Shown here in pieces: positions 36,586 through 46,941 of a stretch of 64,000 bases of DNA. The notes under the pieces were generated by a model. The model did no database searches. It saw nothing but the letters and a program-made list of their open reading frames with translations, and was not told where the DNA came from. The number at the start of each line of letters is the position of its first letter. The stretch's first letter is position 1. This stretch comes from Erythroxylum novogranatense. Its lineage: Eukaryota > Streptophyta > Magnoliopsida > Malpighiales > Erythroxylaceae. Both the position numbers and the translations under genes were made by a program. The stretch is taken from the NCBI GenBank assembly GCA_029891385.1, contig CM057225.1:11094060-11158059 (forward strand). The letters run 5' to 3'.

Positions 36586-37432
36586 ATGTCCTATACAACT
36601 GAGAGCGACACTATCAACCCAGACCTAGAAAAATTCTCCATTACTAATACAGAAAACCCAAGAGATGTCCTTGTTACCACTCTTTTCAATGGTAACAACT
36701 ATCTAACTTGGAGCAAATCAATGACGATTGCTCTATGCACCAAAGACAAACTCTCCTTTGTGGACGGAACATGTACACAACCAGCAGAAGACGCCACATT
36801 ACTTACCAGATAGAGAAGGGCAGATTCCATGGTTAAATCATTGATCCTTAACTCCATGACCAAGGAGCTTAGTGATGCCTTCCTCTCATTCCCCACTGCT
36901 AGGGCGCTTTGGGAAGAACTGAAGAAGAGATTCGAAGAAGCTAACGGTCCTATGCTGTACCAAATAGAAAGGAAAATTAGCTCTTTCAAACAAGGTAACC
37001 TTACTATTTCTGCATACTATACAAAGTTAAAGAAATTTTGGGATGATCTAGCAAGCCTAGACCCTACCCCCACATGTACTTGTGATGTTGCCAAAGCAAT
37101 TATGTCCAAAGAGCTCACAAATTGGTGCATTTTTTGATGGGCCTAAATGAGGAATATGAGCATATAGTAAATCAGGTTATGTTGATGGACCCTTTGACTA
37201 TGGTGAATCGAGCATTTGCTATGATGCAAACAGTCGAAAGATGGTGAATGCTAACGAGGACAGAAACTTGCATGTAGCTATGATGGTGCGACAGACCAAC
37301 TCAAGTTTCAAACGAGGAAACAGAAATAACAACCACAGTGGCAGAAAACATTTTCCTAAAAAGGAAGATAAATACTGTGAAAAATGTGAGAAGTCTGGTC
37401 ATACCATGGAAACATGCTTCAAGATACAATAG
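36586..37432 (+). pseudogene. copia-2 gag remnant
   Basis: Gag starts at ATG 36586 with the copia N-terminal domain (VTTLFNGNNYLTWSKSMTIAL, then KLSFVDGT). An in-frame TAG at 36811 replaces a sense codon. The same frame continues with capsid sequence (ALWEELKKRFEEANGPMLYQ, KLKKFWDDLASL) to a stop at 37135. A frameshifted piece (37241-37432) carries the CCHC knuckle CEKCEKSGHTMETC. Few lesions, so the order is easily followed, but no continuous Gag exists. Confidence 0.88.
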
Positions 37433-38010
37433 GGTAGAAAAATAGAACACACCTGGCCATAAGCAGTGATACACCTGCAGACATCCAACAAGAGACTAAT
37501 GAAGGCATTGAGAAGGCAGGACAAATCCCACAAGACCTAGCCATCTTCATACAACAAGAAATATCTAAGGCCATCAAAGGAAAAGCTACTGGAGAGGTAA
37601 AATTAAGCGAGCTAGCAAATTTTGCAGGTAATAATACAAAACAAACTCATATCCATCATGCAGCTAATGATTGTATATGGTTGGTTGATTCGAGAGCATC
37701 ATCACATATGGTCAATGACCTCGACTATTGCAACAAGCATGAGAAAAATAACATATATGAACCAGTCACATTACCAGATGGGATCAAGCAGCAAGTAAAG
37801 CACATATGTCAGAGTAGCATTGGTGACAAGATCAATCTTGATGAAATTCTACACATTCCCAATTTTTTCAAGAACTTATTATCAATGAATAAACTCACTA
37901 CACAAAACAACATTACTGCCATTTTTGTCTCTAACAAGTTATTTCTGCAGGACCTACGAACTAATGGAGTTATGGCAGCCATCGAGGCTAAAGGTGGACT
38001 TATGAGCTGA
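37433..38010 (+). pseudogene. copia-2 protease remnant
   Basis: The open piece 37681-38010 starts at WLVDSRASSHM: the catalytic triad DSG of the aspartic protease is DSR, which should abolish activity. It continues through ILHIPNFFKNLLSMNKLT, the normal bridge to GAG-pre-integrase. The preceding linker (37433-37680) has no other recognised domain. Confidence 0.85.
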
Positions 38011-38039
38011 CCACCAAAGACCTTTTATCCTCAGGAACC

Positions 38040-38936
38040 TTGAAAGGTCCTTCTCTAGATTTCTACAACACTAGGAATGTTGCTCTTAATGTTTCTCTAT
38101 CTTTTGATGTTTGGCATAGTAGAATGGGGCATGTCTCTAGGGAAAAATTGAAACATATTAATGATATCAAGTTTTCAAATTCCCTTTCATCTGAATGTCA
38201 AATCTGTCCCATGGCCAAGCAACACAGAAAACCCTTCTCAAAGCACACAATACACACCCACAAACCTTTTGAACTCCTACATTTGGATTTATGGGGACCC
38301 TATAAGATACCCACACTAGATGGAGCCCAATTTTTCCTTACTATAGTCGATGATTACTCAAGAGCAACATGGACATTCTTACTTAAACACAAAGACAACA
38401 CATATCCCACAATTGTTCAGTTCATCAAAACTATTGAAAAATAGTATGACACAAAGGTCTTGAAGGTACAAACAGACAATGGAAGAGAATTCATAAATAA
38501 TGAATGCAGAAACTTCTTTGCAGACATGGGTATCTTACATCAGAAAAGTTGTCCCTACATCCCACAACAAAACGGAGTAGTAGAGATAAAACACAAGCAT
38601 CTATTACAGATAACCAGAGCCCTATTGTTCACAGCCCACCTACCTAAACAATACTGGGGTGAGACACTTCTCACTGTTACCTACCTCCTCAACCAAATCC
38701 CTACAAAGGCCCTGCAGTGGACAGCACCATATGAAAGGTTACATAGAAGAAAACCAACTTATGAACACTTAAAGGTATTCGGGTGTTTGTGTTATGCTCT
38801 TGATAAAACCCCTAGCAAAACCAAATTGGACCCTAGGGCATCAAAATGCATCTTTCTAGGATATATGCCAGATTTCAAGGATTACAAAGTCGTGGAATTT
38901 AGCACACACACAACATCTTCAGTTCAAGTGATGTGA
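38040..38936 (+). pseudogene. copia-2 integrase remnant
   Basis: 38040-38444 holds DVWHSRMGHVSREKL and CQICPMAKQHRKPF (the HHCC zinc-binding region), then LLHLDLWGPYKIP and LTIVDDYSRATWTF with the first catalytic aspartate. After an in-frame TAG at 38442, 38460-38936 continues with TDNGREF (second aspartate) and QQNGVVEIKHKHLL (glutamate), then FGCLCYALDK and CIFLGYMPDFKDYKV. All three catalytic acids remain; only stop/frame lesions break it. Confidence 0.9.
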
Positions 38937-40258
38937 CATTTCATGAGAATACCTTTCCTTTTGCCAACCCACAAACCTACCCTAGACTAAGCCAATTGCC
39001 ACTTTTCCCTTACAACCCTATAGACACTGACTTAGACACATTCAGTGACCTACCAAGTCCATCACAAACACCACACCAAGGCTCCTCACCAAGAGCCGAA
39101 GCACCACAACTCCAAACTAGCCCGACCAGTCATTCAGAAACTATCATCAATCACCACATTAGAAGAAGTCAGAGAACTCATACCACTCCAAGATACCTTA
39201 ATTATTATGTCCATCATGCCTCTGCTCTTCACCCCACCTCTATCCTCGATGTTGCTGACATCACATCACAGGTTTGTGGTCCTGTAGGAATGACAAAAGA
39301 CAAGAAGTTAGACTTCCAAGTCAAGCATACACCCAGATACAAGGAATTCGTAGGTAATATATGCACTGTCTTTGAACCTTTATCTTATGAAACAGCAAAA
39401 GATTCAGCAAGATGGGTCCATTCAATGAATGAACAACTAGCTGCATTAGAGGCAAACCAAACCTGGGTATTGACCAAACTACCTAAGGGAAAGCAAGCTA
39501 TAGCATCAAAATGGGTGTACAAGGTGAAGCACAACCCTGATGGAATTGTTGCTAAGTTAAAATCAAGGCTAGTGACAAAAGGCTTCAATCAAAGGGAAGG
39601 AATTGACTACTCAGAGGTATTTTCTCCTGTTGCTAGGATTGTAACCATTCAGACTTTCTTAGCTCTATCTACAATTAGGAAGTGGCCTATCCTACAATGT
39701 GATATTAATGATGCTTATCTTCACGGTCACTTGGAAGAAGAACTCTATATGTTACCACCCCAAGGTTATGCAAAAGCAAAAACATGAGAGGTTTGCAAAT
39801 TGCTCAAGTCCATTTATGGACTCAAACAAGCAACTAGGCAATGGCATAAAGAATTGACAACAAAATTAAAGGGCTTGGGTTTCAACAAAGCTGAGACAGA
39901 CCATTGTCTCTACACTAAGGGAACAGATGACCATTTTACTGCCATCCTCATCTATGTGGACGACATACTTCTAACCGGGGCAAATGAAGAGCACTTAAAC
40001 CATATCAAAGACTCACTGCACAGGGAATTCACAATCAAAGACCTCGGGTATGCAAAATTCTTCCTAGGGGTCGAAATAGCCAGGTCCGAAGAAGGTATGC
40101 TACTCAGTCAAGGTAAGTACATACAAGACATTTTACAAGAAACCAACCTACACGAATGCAAGCCCAGTATCACGCCCATAGTTCCAGGAAAGAAGCTTAC
40201 CACTGACGAAGGCGATCTTCTCACCAATCCGGAGCTCTACCGAAGGGTCGTGAGTTGA
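38933..40258 (+). pseudogene. copia-2 reverse transcriptase remnant
   Basis: After a variable linker rich in P, T and S, the RT begins near 39400: WVLTKLPKGKQAIASKWVYK, LVTKGFNQREGIDYSEVFSP, LQCDINDAYLHGHLEEELYM. A TGA at 39785 and a small shift precede LLKSIYGLKQATRQWHKEL and the active site LIYVDDILLTG (about 39950-39980), then FTIKDLGYAKFFLGVEIA. The catalytic aspartates are intact. RT copies the element RNA in the cytoplasmic particle. Confidence 0.92.
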
Positions 40259-40851
40259 CTTCAATACTTGAGCTTCAGCCGACCCGATATTACCTACATC
40301 ACGCAACAGTTAAGTCAGTTCTTGCAATCGCCGCGGGAACCACACTGGAGGGCCGTAAAACACGTCCTTCGATATCTCAAGGGAACCCAACAACAATGTT
40401 TATTTTACCCATCCAACTCTCGCCTCCAACTTACTGGTTACTCCGACGCTGACTGGGCCAACTGTCCCTTTAGCCGACTTTTGTTAACTGGGTTTTGCAT
40501 CTTCCTCGAAGACTCTCCCATCTCCTGGAAAACAAAAAGCAAACCACCATCAGTAGATCCACAGCAGAGGCCGAGTATCGAAGCTTAGCCTCCACTACAT
40601 GTGAGTTAAAATGGATCACTCAACTTTTACAGTGTTTTCAGGTGAAACAAGAAGGAGTCATACCTCTCTTTTGCGATAACCAAGTGGCGATATACATCTC
40701 TATGAACCCAATCTTCCACGAACGCATCAACTATCTGGAGATCGATCTCTATCTTGTGCGAGATGCGATAAACTCCGACCTTCTCGCTCTTCACCATGTA
40801 CGAAGCGAACATCAAATCGCAGAGCTCTTCACAAAGCCCCTTACGGCGTGA
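40259..40851 (+). pseudogene. copia-2 RNase H remnant
   Basis: Two overlapping frames. 40268-40588 reads SFSRPDITYITQQLSQFLQSP, YLKGTQQQCLFY and GYSDADWANCPFSR. 40495-40851 reads SRSTAEAEYRSLA, LFCDNQVAIYIS and SEHQIAELFTKPLTA before a TGA. A frameshift between about 40495 and 40588 divides them. The residues around DAD, E and CDN expected in copia RNase H are present. Confidence 0.9.
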
Positions 40852-40908
40852 GTCTTCGAAGCCCTAGTTCTCAAATGCAGCTCAAATGCATGCGTCCGAG
40901 ACTCCTAC

Positions 40909-40917
40909 TGAGGGGGG
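40909..40917 (+). other. copia-2 polypurine tract
   Basis: tgagggggg directly precedes the 3' LTR. Confidence 0.85.
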
Positions 40918-41357
40918 TGTTAAGAGAGCTATGTTAAAGAGCGGGCTGTTGAATATTAAGGAGCGGGCTGCTGAATATGGAAGTGAGCTAACATACGGAT
41001 CGACTCTACTGGAGATGGCCTGAAGCTCCTGAAGATAGACCCAACATTTTACTTCCTCAGACACCCAATTTTTTTATTTCCAGACCCAGTTATTTATTTC
41101 CAGCTATTTCTTTAACATTTTCTTTCCAACATTTTACTTTTGTCCTTTGTACATAGCAATAGAATATTCCCTGACAATTCTATTATGGGTGTCATACGCA
41201 ATAGTACACACAACAGTAGCAAATCATCGTCTTTAGTGTACAGACAACAGTAGCAAATAGTTTTCCCTCTCATCAAGTATAAATATCCTCCCTCTGTACA
41301 TATCATGATATGATGAAATAAACGTTTTCTTTATCAGTATAAACCTCTTGTTTTTCA
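40918..41357 (+). repeat. copia-2 3' LTR
   Basis: 440 bp, tgttaagagagc...gtttttca. It is longer than the 5' LTR mainly because of a 22-bp tandem duplication (40939-40960 and 40961-40982, gagcgggctg-tgaatat). Confidence 0.95.
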
Positions 41358-41362
41358 AGAAG

Positions 41363-41625
41363 TTTTGTGATTTTAACTTTCCTTTTCTATCTTGTTTTGA
41401 TTCGGTGATGCGTTTCAGGAGAATTGGAACTATAGAAGCATTAAACAAAAAGTGACAAGACTAGAGGAGGCTACAGTCTCTTGTAGAGGCTCCAAGAAAG
41501 AGACGTTGAAAAGATGATTGGTTGTGTACTCAAAGGTTGAAAATTTTGTGGCTAATTCTGCTGAAGATAAAAGAAAGATTTTTAAAGAGCATCTCGTCAA
41601 CGATGATGGGAACTTGTTTTTAAAA
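41363..41625 (+). other. Possible captured exon 2 inside the CACTA element
   Basis: After the acceptor-like gtttcag (41411-41418), an open-like + frame follows (NWNYRSIKQKVTRLEEATV..., later VENFVANSAEDKRK) with one TGA. Base composition differs from the surrounding subterminal repeats. The parent gene is not recognised. Confidence 0.35.
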
Positions 41626-41634
41626 AAATTAATT

Positions 41635-41860
41635 TTATTTACTGACGGAAATAAAATATCGTCGGTAAAATGATCGATATTTACCAACGGAATATTTAGA
41701 TCCGTAGGTAAATTTACCGACGAAATATTTAAATCCGTAGGTAAATTTACCTACGGTCGTTTTAACGACGTCGTTGTTCGTCAGTAATTTCCATTGCTAT
41801 TTTATATTATTGACGGAATGCAAACTTTTTTCATTAGTAATTTCCGTCGCTAAACGACAT
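41635..41860. repeat. CACTA right subterminal repeats
   Basis: Dense copies of taccgacgg / cgtaggtaaattta in both orientations, mirroring 35340-35800. Confidence 0.85.
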
Positions 41861-41893
41861 GTTTTTTAAGACATTTTTTTTTTTTTAGTGAAT

Positions 41894-42585
41894 CATGGAT
41901 ATAACTTCTAAATGAATCATGCATTACGTCATGTAGCATACCAATCAGGCATTCCAGTATCTGATCGTGCAAAAAAGCATCAACAGTTTTATATAGTCTC
42001 ATTTATGTGTATAATAAAACCAAGAACAGTGGCCAGTAACTTTGTTTATAGTTTTAGTTTTGAGCTGGACCGCATGGTTGGGTTAGATTAGGAGGTGCTA
42101 ACAGTAAATATGGAATCTATTGGCAACAAGTCTAACCTTGGAGACCAATCGTTATCTGCGATGGCCTTGAGGTCTTAATGCTCTCCCTGTCATTCCAATT
42201 CGATTCCCTAATCTAAATGTAACGAAGACAGAAGGAATTGAAAGGAAGTATATGGTCACTGCTACTTCGACTGCATGTTACTTCTGGTTACTGCCACAAA
42301 GTGAACGGTCACTCGTATTTCAACAAAAATTGAAGCATGTAATCATCAAGTGCACGATTCATCAGTTAGAAAGTAGAGGATTTAAAGAAAAATGCAGAAA
42401 GCTTTCATTTTGGTCTGTAATTGTGCATTACTTTACGCAAATAAGAGTAGCAACAAGCAAATGGCAAAGATACTATAACGATTCAAGGACTTGGCTTTAG
42501 CTGGTAAGAAGAAACCAAAAGAAAAAATTCAATTCCAGACGGAGAAGCCATCAAACATGAGCACAGCTTTTGGTGAAGGAGACGA
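41894..42585. other. Intergenic, 3' flank of the LRR gene
   Basis: No gene was recognised. It lies downstream of the minus-strand LRR gene and probably contains its 3' untranslated region. Confidence 0.5.
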
Positions 42586-43878
42586 CTAAGGGATCCTGGA
42601 ACGAGAAGTAAAGACGTGTTTACAAGGAATAAAGGCTTCAGACCACATGTTGGGACAGTACTTGGGATGAGCAAAAAAATCAGCACACTCAAACACTGTT
42701 CTCTGGAATGGGAGATCAGGAATACAGTTGTTTCTAATATCAAGAACCCCTTTTTCAATTAAGAGCCTACACCAAGGACCCACTTCAATGAAATAATTGT
42801 TGGACAATGATAAGTTCACCAAATTTGGAAGCTTGCAAGCCTCCTCTGGTACCATACCAAACAATTGGTTACCCGCAAAATTCAGCTGCTCTACATTGTC
42901 TAGACATGCCAACGAAATCGGTAATGGACCTACCAACTCATTGTTGCCAGCATCAAACACTACGGTCGCTTTTAGAAGGCCTATTTCGTACGGCAAACAG
43001 CCTGTTATCTGGTTATTTAGGAGAAGGACCTCAGTTAGGGATGAAAATGCTTTAAATATACCAGTTGGTAGTGGCCCTATCAACTTATTGTTAGCCAAGG
43101 TGAGATATAGAATGTGAGTGCTGCCCAAGTTATCAGGCAAGGTTGTCGTGAAACTGTTGTCGTTAAGAAATAGAACTTCCAGGTTTTGCGTAAATACTTT
43201 TGGTGGTACTGACCCTGTAAAGAAATTGAACCGAATATCCAAGAATGTTAAGCCATCCATTCCAAGAACAGCTGTCGGAAATGGACCAGAGAAGAGGTTG
43301 TTGCTTATGTCAAACTCGTAGAGGTATGGCAGCTTTGCAATGTTAGATGAGATAGTACCAGAGAAGAAGTTGGAATTCGCATGAAAGAGTGCAACATCAG
43401 GAAGTTGATCGAGGAAGCCGTCAAGAGTAGGGGCAGCTAGTTGGAAACCATTGAAGTCTATTGAGGCAAGTGCTATCGCTGACTTGTTGTCTGGTGGATT
43501 ATCACAAAAGAAGCCTCGATAATTACATATGTCAGCGCCTACCCAGGTTCCGGTGATGTTAAGAGGATCTGAGGTGATCGTAGACTTGAACTTTTGGATT
43601 ACGGTGTATACAACAGCCAACCTTTGGTCTGCAAACACCAAGACCTCTGTTTCCAAAGGCAAATGTTTTGGTGGTGGCGCTTGAGGAAGTGGTGGTTTTG
43701 GACACTGAACAGTAATGGGTGTCTTGTACTTTTCACTGTTACAGCCTTTTCTTAGTCCTCTACCTCTGCCTCCAACGGTTAATTCCAAGTTTTCGATGGT
43801 AGTGTCAATAGGTACAGTATTGACAACAAGAGAAGTGAGACTTATGGAGAGAAGTGAGACTATTAGCATGGAGGACAT
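42586..43878 (-). CDS. Secreted leucine-rich-repeat protein, LRX-N-terminal/At4g06744-like
   Basis: An intact, intronless frame of 430 codons. I chose the ATG at 43878 because it opens directly into a hydrophobic signal peptide ([19 protein letters not shown]); an in-frame ATG at 44016 would bury it behind 46 unlikely residues. Then come a short proline-rich hinge (residues about 60-74, [15 protein letters not shown]) and an LRR N-cap with paired cysteines (about 82-126, [18 protein letters not shown]). About ten plant-type extracellular LRRs follow (about 138-385; [31 protein letters not shown]), with a cysteine-bearing tail. There is no transmembrane segment, kinase or extensin tail, so it is probably an apoplastic/cell-wall protein of the family related to the LRR part of leucine-rich-repeat extensins. 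Ligand and role are unknown. It is the only intact host gene here. Confidence 0.9.
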   Translation of the reverse strand: MSSMLIVSLLSISLTSLVVNTVPIDTTIENLELTVGGRGRGLRKGCNSEKYKTPITVQCPKPPLPQAPPPKHLPLETEVLVFADQRLAVVYTVIQKFKSTITSDPLNITGTWVGADICNYRGFFCDNPPDNKSAIALASIDFNGFQLAAPTLDGFLDQLPDVALFHANSNFFSGTISSNIAKLPYLYEFDISNNLFSGPFPTAVLGMDGLTFLDIRFNFFTGSVPPKVFTQNLEVLFLNDNSFTTTLPDNLGSTHILYLTLANNKLIGPLPTGIFKAFSSLTEVLLLNNQITGCLPYEIGLLKATVVFDAGNNELVGPLPISLACLDNVEQLNFAGNQLFGMVPEEACKLPNLVNLSLSNNYFIEVGPWCRLLIEKGVLDIRNNCIPDLPFQRTVFECADFFAHPKYCPNMWSEAFIPCKHVFTSRSRIP

Positions 43879-44590
43879 GTTGCTTGGTTCTGTCTCTCTT
43901 GGTTGAAATATGGGATGCTGTACTTCAATCTGCTGAAGAGCTGGAAAACAACAGCAAGTGCCAGGAGGAGGAAAAATCAACCCAGGAGGAGAATAATAAA
44001 AGATGTCACATACCATAAAGAATCGTCCAGAACTTCTCTACCTACAATAATTCCATTTAAATTTTCCAACAGCCTAGACGCACGCCTGTGCCCTTTTTAT
44101 CGTGATTTCTTATCCCAAATACGTCCTTTCTAGTTGGCATTAACATAACAATTAACAGCATTACCATTTTGTGAAGTCTGTTGAAGAATCTGCTGTAGGT
44201 AGCCCGGTCTGTCATTTGTTAGAACAAAGGACTGTTCATTAGTAAAGGTACAGAATTCAGTAAAAGAAAATACATTCTTCTTGAGTGGGCTACAGGAAGT
44301 TTAGTGGCCGTCTATTTCCCAGGATGGCTTTTGCGACTGGATTCCAATTTCCATTTCCTGAAGGCGAATGCGGTGCTGGATCTAGTTGGCATCAAGTTCA
44401 CGTCTTTTTCAGCTATTATTTGCTTTGGCGTCTTCTTGTCTCGTATTTATCTCTTCTTTATTATGACTAATCAGTGCGATAAAACCTATTTGACGCAATA
44501 ATGTCGGATATTATGACGAGTTTGACACAAAGTTATGAATTTCGTACTGTATTGACTTGAAATTAGTACAAAATAAGTAAACATTAGTAT
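43879..44590 (-). other. Upstream region of the LRR gene
   Basis: No other gene was recognised. It should contain the LRR gene's 5' leader and promoter, but I see no unambiguous TATA box. Confidence 0.45.
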
Positions 44591-45010
44591 CGGTCGTAAA
44601 TATCCGTTGGTACCGGCCGAAACCAAAAATTCTAGCCAATACCATAAGTTTCAGAAATTGCAAGGACTAAATTGTAATTTCCAAAACTTAACCCTAAAAA
44701 CTACCCCCTTGACCCCGACTACTGCTTCTGCTATCGCCTATCTCTCTCTGTCGACTCTCCCGCTTGTCGTCTCGCCGTCGCCGTCCCCCTTTCCTCATCT
44801 TCCTTCGACCTGGGCTCCTCCCATGGACAGTTGAAGTCTTGGAGAGGCCACGTCTTCGTCTTCTTCCATACCACAGCACGTCGTCGCAGTCACACCACAC
44901 CTGCACCTTCCGTCGCACCTCAGGCACACCACCAAGACACCAACCCCTCAACGACCTGGCATCGATCAACCCGAAGACCCAATTGTTTGGATATGTGTTT
45001 TTTTATTTTT
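44591..45010 (+). other. CT/GC-rich block upstream of the hAT pseudogene
   Basis: Locally higher GC with words such as ccgtcgccgtccccctttcctcatcttcc. It looks like a 5' leader or first exon of a plant transcript. The preceding ggtaccggccgaaacc resembles the subterminal part of some hAT elements. I could not find terminal inverted repeats or an 8-bp duplication, so attachment to the downstream transposase is a guess. Confidence 0.35.
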
Positions 45011-46014
45011 TTTCATTCCTCATTGCATTTTGAATCTTTGATTGTGTTGGATGATGAATTTGTGTATGTTAGTGTTGGATGCTGGATTTTGGGTTAAAAA
45101 ATTTGTGTGAATGTGAATTGGGTTGTTGGATTTTGGGAATGGATATTGAATTGTTGGAGTTGAAATGTTGAATGGGTTTTGTGAATTGTTGAACTGAAAA
45201 TGGATTTGGAAGTGGAATGTATAAATTTTTTGGTTTGTGATTTACGTGATATTGAATTATTGATGAATGAGATTCAGTTGAGCTTGAGTTGAGATATTCA
45301 ATTGTTCATGTAGTTTATTTAATGGTAATTTGGTTATTCGATAGTGGTGTCAATGTGTCATGAATCATGGTGTGGTGGTGAGGCCGTGAGGTGAGGGTGG
45401 TGGTGAGTGAGGTGTTAAGGTGTTGATGTTGATTAATTGATCATTAAAATTGAAAGTTGATAATCAACATTTAAACCTAAATGAAAAATTGATGATTAAA
45501 TGTGAAATTGTAAAATTGATAATCAAAATTGGCAAAATTGAAAAAGCTTAAATCATTAATTGACACATTCTTAATATTTGTGAAATGATATTTTATTTTT
45601 AATATTTGGGTATTGAATTTAGGTAAATAATTAATTGAATATAAAATTATGCAATTAGAAATTAATAATAATTGATTGTAATTAATGATAGTATTTGCCT
45701 ATTTGAGTATTAGTTTTAGTTAGGTAAATAATTAATTGACTATAAAAGATGTTGAACTTTAATGAAATGATAATATATATGTGTAGGGTATCATAAATAT
45801 TTATAATTGGTAATGTGCGAAAGTATAAACTACAAAGTAGTGATGTAATAAATATTTCGAAAAAACTTTTGTTATCAAATTATGATTTGTGAATATGATG
45901 TACACTTGTAGATTTCAAGCATTTATCTTGACAATTATTAATGTCGATTAAAATTGTAAAAGCAACATATATATTTAAAAGCGAAATATAAAATTATGTA
46001 TATAATATTATGGT
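45011..46014. other. AT-rich spacer
   Basis: No gene was recognised; it may be intronic to the hAT-type gene. Confidence 0.4.
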
Positions 46015-46742
46015 TTGTTAAAATGAAATTATGAATGTTTTGTGATTGTTGGGATTGGAAATTGTTGAAAATTGTTAGGAATGGAAATGAAATTATGAAT
46101 GCTTTGTAATTATTAAAACTGGAAATTGTTGTAAATGGAATGGAGCGGAAATAAAAATATGATTGTTTTGTAATTGTTGAAATTGCAAATTATTGGAAAT
46201 AAAATGAAATTATGAATGTTTTGTGATTGTTGGGATTGGAATTTGTTGGATATTGTTAGGAATAGAAATGAAATTATGAATGTTTTGTAATTGTTGTAAT
46301 TGAAAATTGTTGTAAATGGGAGTGAATGAAAATGAAATTATGATTGTTTTGTAATTGTTGAAATTGCAAATTGTTGGAAATAAAATAGAATTATGAATGT
46401 TTTGTGATTGTTGGGATTGAAAATTGTTGGAAATTGTTAGAAATGAAAATGAAATTATGAATGTTTTGTGATTGTTGTAATTGAAAATTGTTATAAATGG
46501 AAGGAATGAAAATAAAATTATAATTGTTTTGTAATTGTTGAAATTGCAAATTGTTGAAAATAGAAATAGAATTATGAATATTTTGTGATTGTTGGGATTG
46601 AAAATTGTTGGAAATTGCTAAGAATGGAAATGAAATTATAAATGTTTTGTGATTGTTGTAATTAGAAATTGTTATAAATGGAATGGAAATGGAAATGAAA
46701 TTATGATTGTTTTGTACTTGTTGAAATTGCAAATTGTTGGAT
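46015..46742. repeat. Higher-order minisatellite, ~181-bp units of three subunits
   Basis: The word aattatgaatgttttgtgatt recurs at about 46027, 46207, 46389 and 46571, a period of 180-182 bp. Each period holds three related subunits of 52-64 bp: A with ttgtgattgttgggattg, B with ttgtaattgttgtaattg or similar, C with attgttttgtaattgttgaaattgcaaatt. Four A-B-C rounds are visible. Confidence 0.92.
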
Positions 46743-46941
46743 TATGTTTTGTTTTGTGTTATTATATATGTTGAATGGTTTGAATTGTTAGCTTTTGATT
46801 TATAGTGAATTGTGTTCCATGAAATTGACTTGTATGTAATGTAATCAAACAAAATGAGTTATATTATATAAGATGGATATGCATATTGTCATTGTGTGTT
46901 GAAATTATGTGTTATTTATTTTTGTGTATAAATAAATAGAA

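Larger units (their letters stand above)
36118..41357 (+). mobile_element. copia-2: Ty1/copia element inside the CACTA element
   Basis: Complete structure: LTRs 36118-36534 and 40918-41357 (TG...CA), perfect initiator Met-tRNA primer-binding site, gag, protease, integrase, RT and RNase H in copia order, a G-rich polypurine tract, and exact 5-bp duplication AGAAG (36113-36117 and 41358-41362). By eye the LTRs differ at roughly two dozen positions plus a 22-bp duplication, so it is older than copia-3. Frames carry several stops and shifts; it cannot move by itself. Confidence 0.95.
35323..41890. mobile_element. CACTA-type DNA transposon, non-autonomous, split by copia-2
   Basis: The left end is CACTTCAAGAAAAG (35323) and the right end TTTTTTAGTG (41890), i.e. 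inverted CACT termini. The 3-bp target duplication AAT (35320-35322 and 41891-41893) is exact, as expected for the CACTA superfamily. Subterminal regions at both ends are packed with variants of ttaccgacgg / ccgtcggtaa (35340-35800 and 41635-41860), the presumed transposase-binding repeats. Without the copia-2 insertion the element is about 1.3 kb and encodes no transposase, so it would need one supplied in trans. The interior may hold captured gene sequence. Confidence 0.85.

Noticed and set aside
42797..43117. Open frames antisense to the LRR gene (also 43118-43321 and 43715-43906)
   Set aside because: Shadows of the LRR coding sequence; no motifs of their own.
44694..44969. Arg/Gly-rich minus frame
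   Set aside because: Produced by the CT/GC-rich leader block; overlapping frames on the other strand are equally open.
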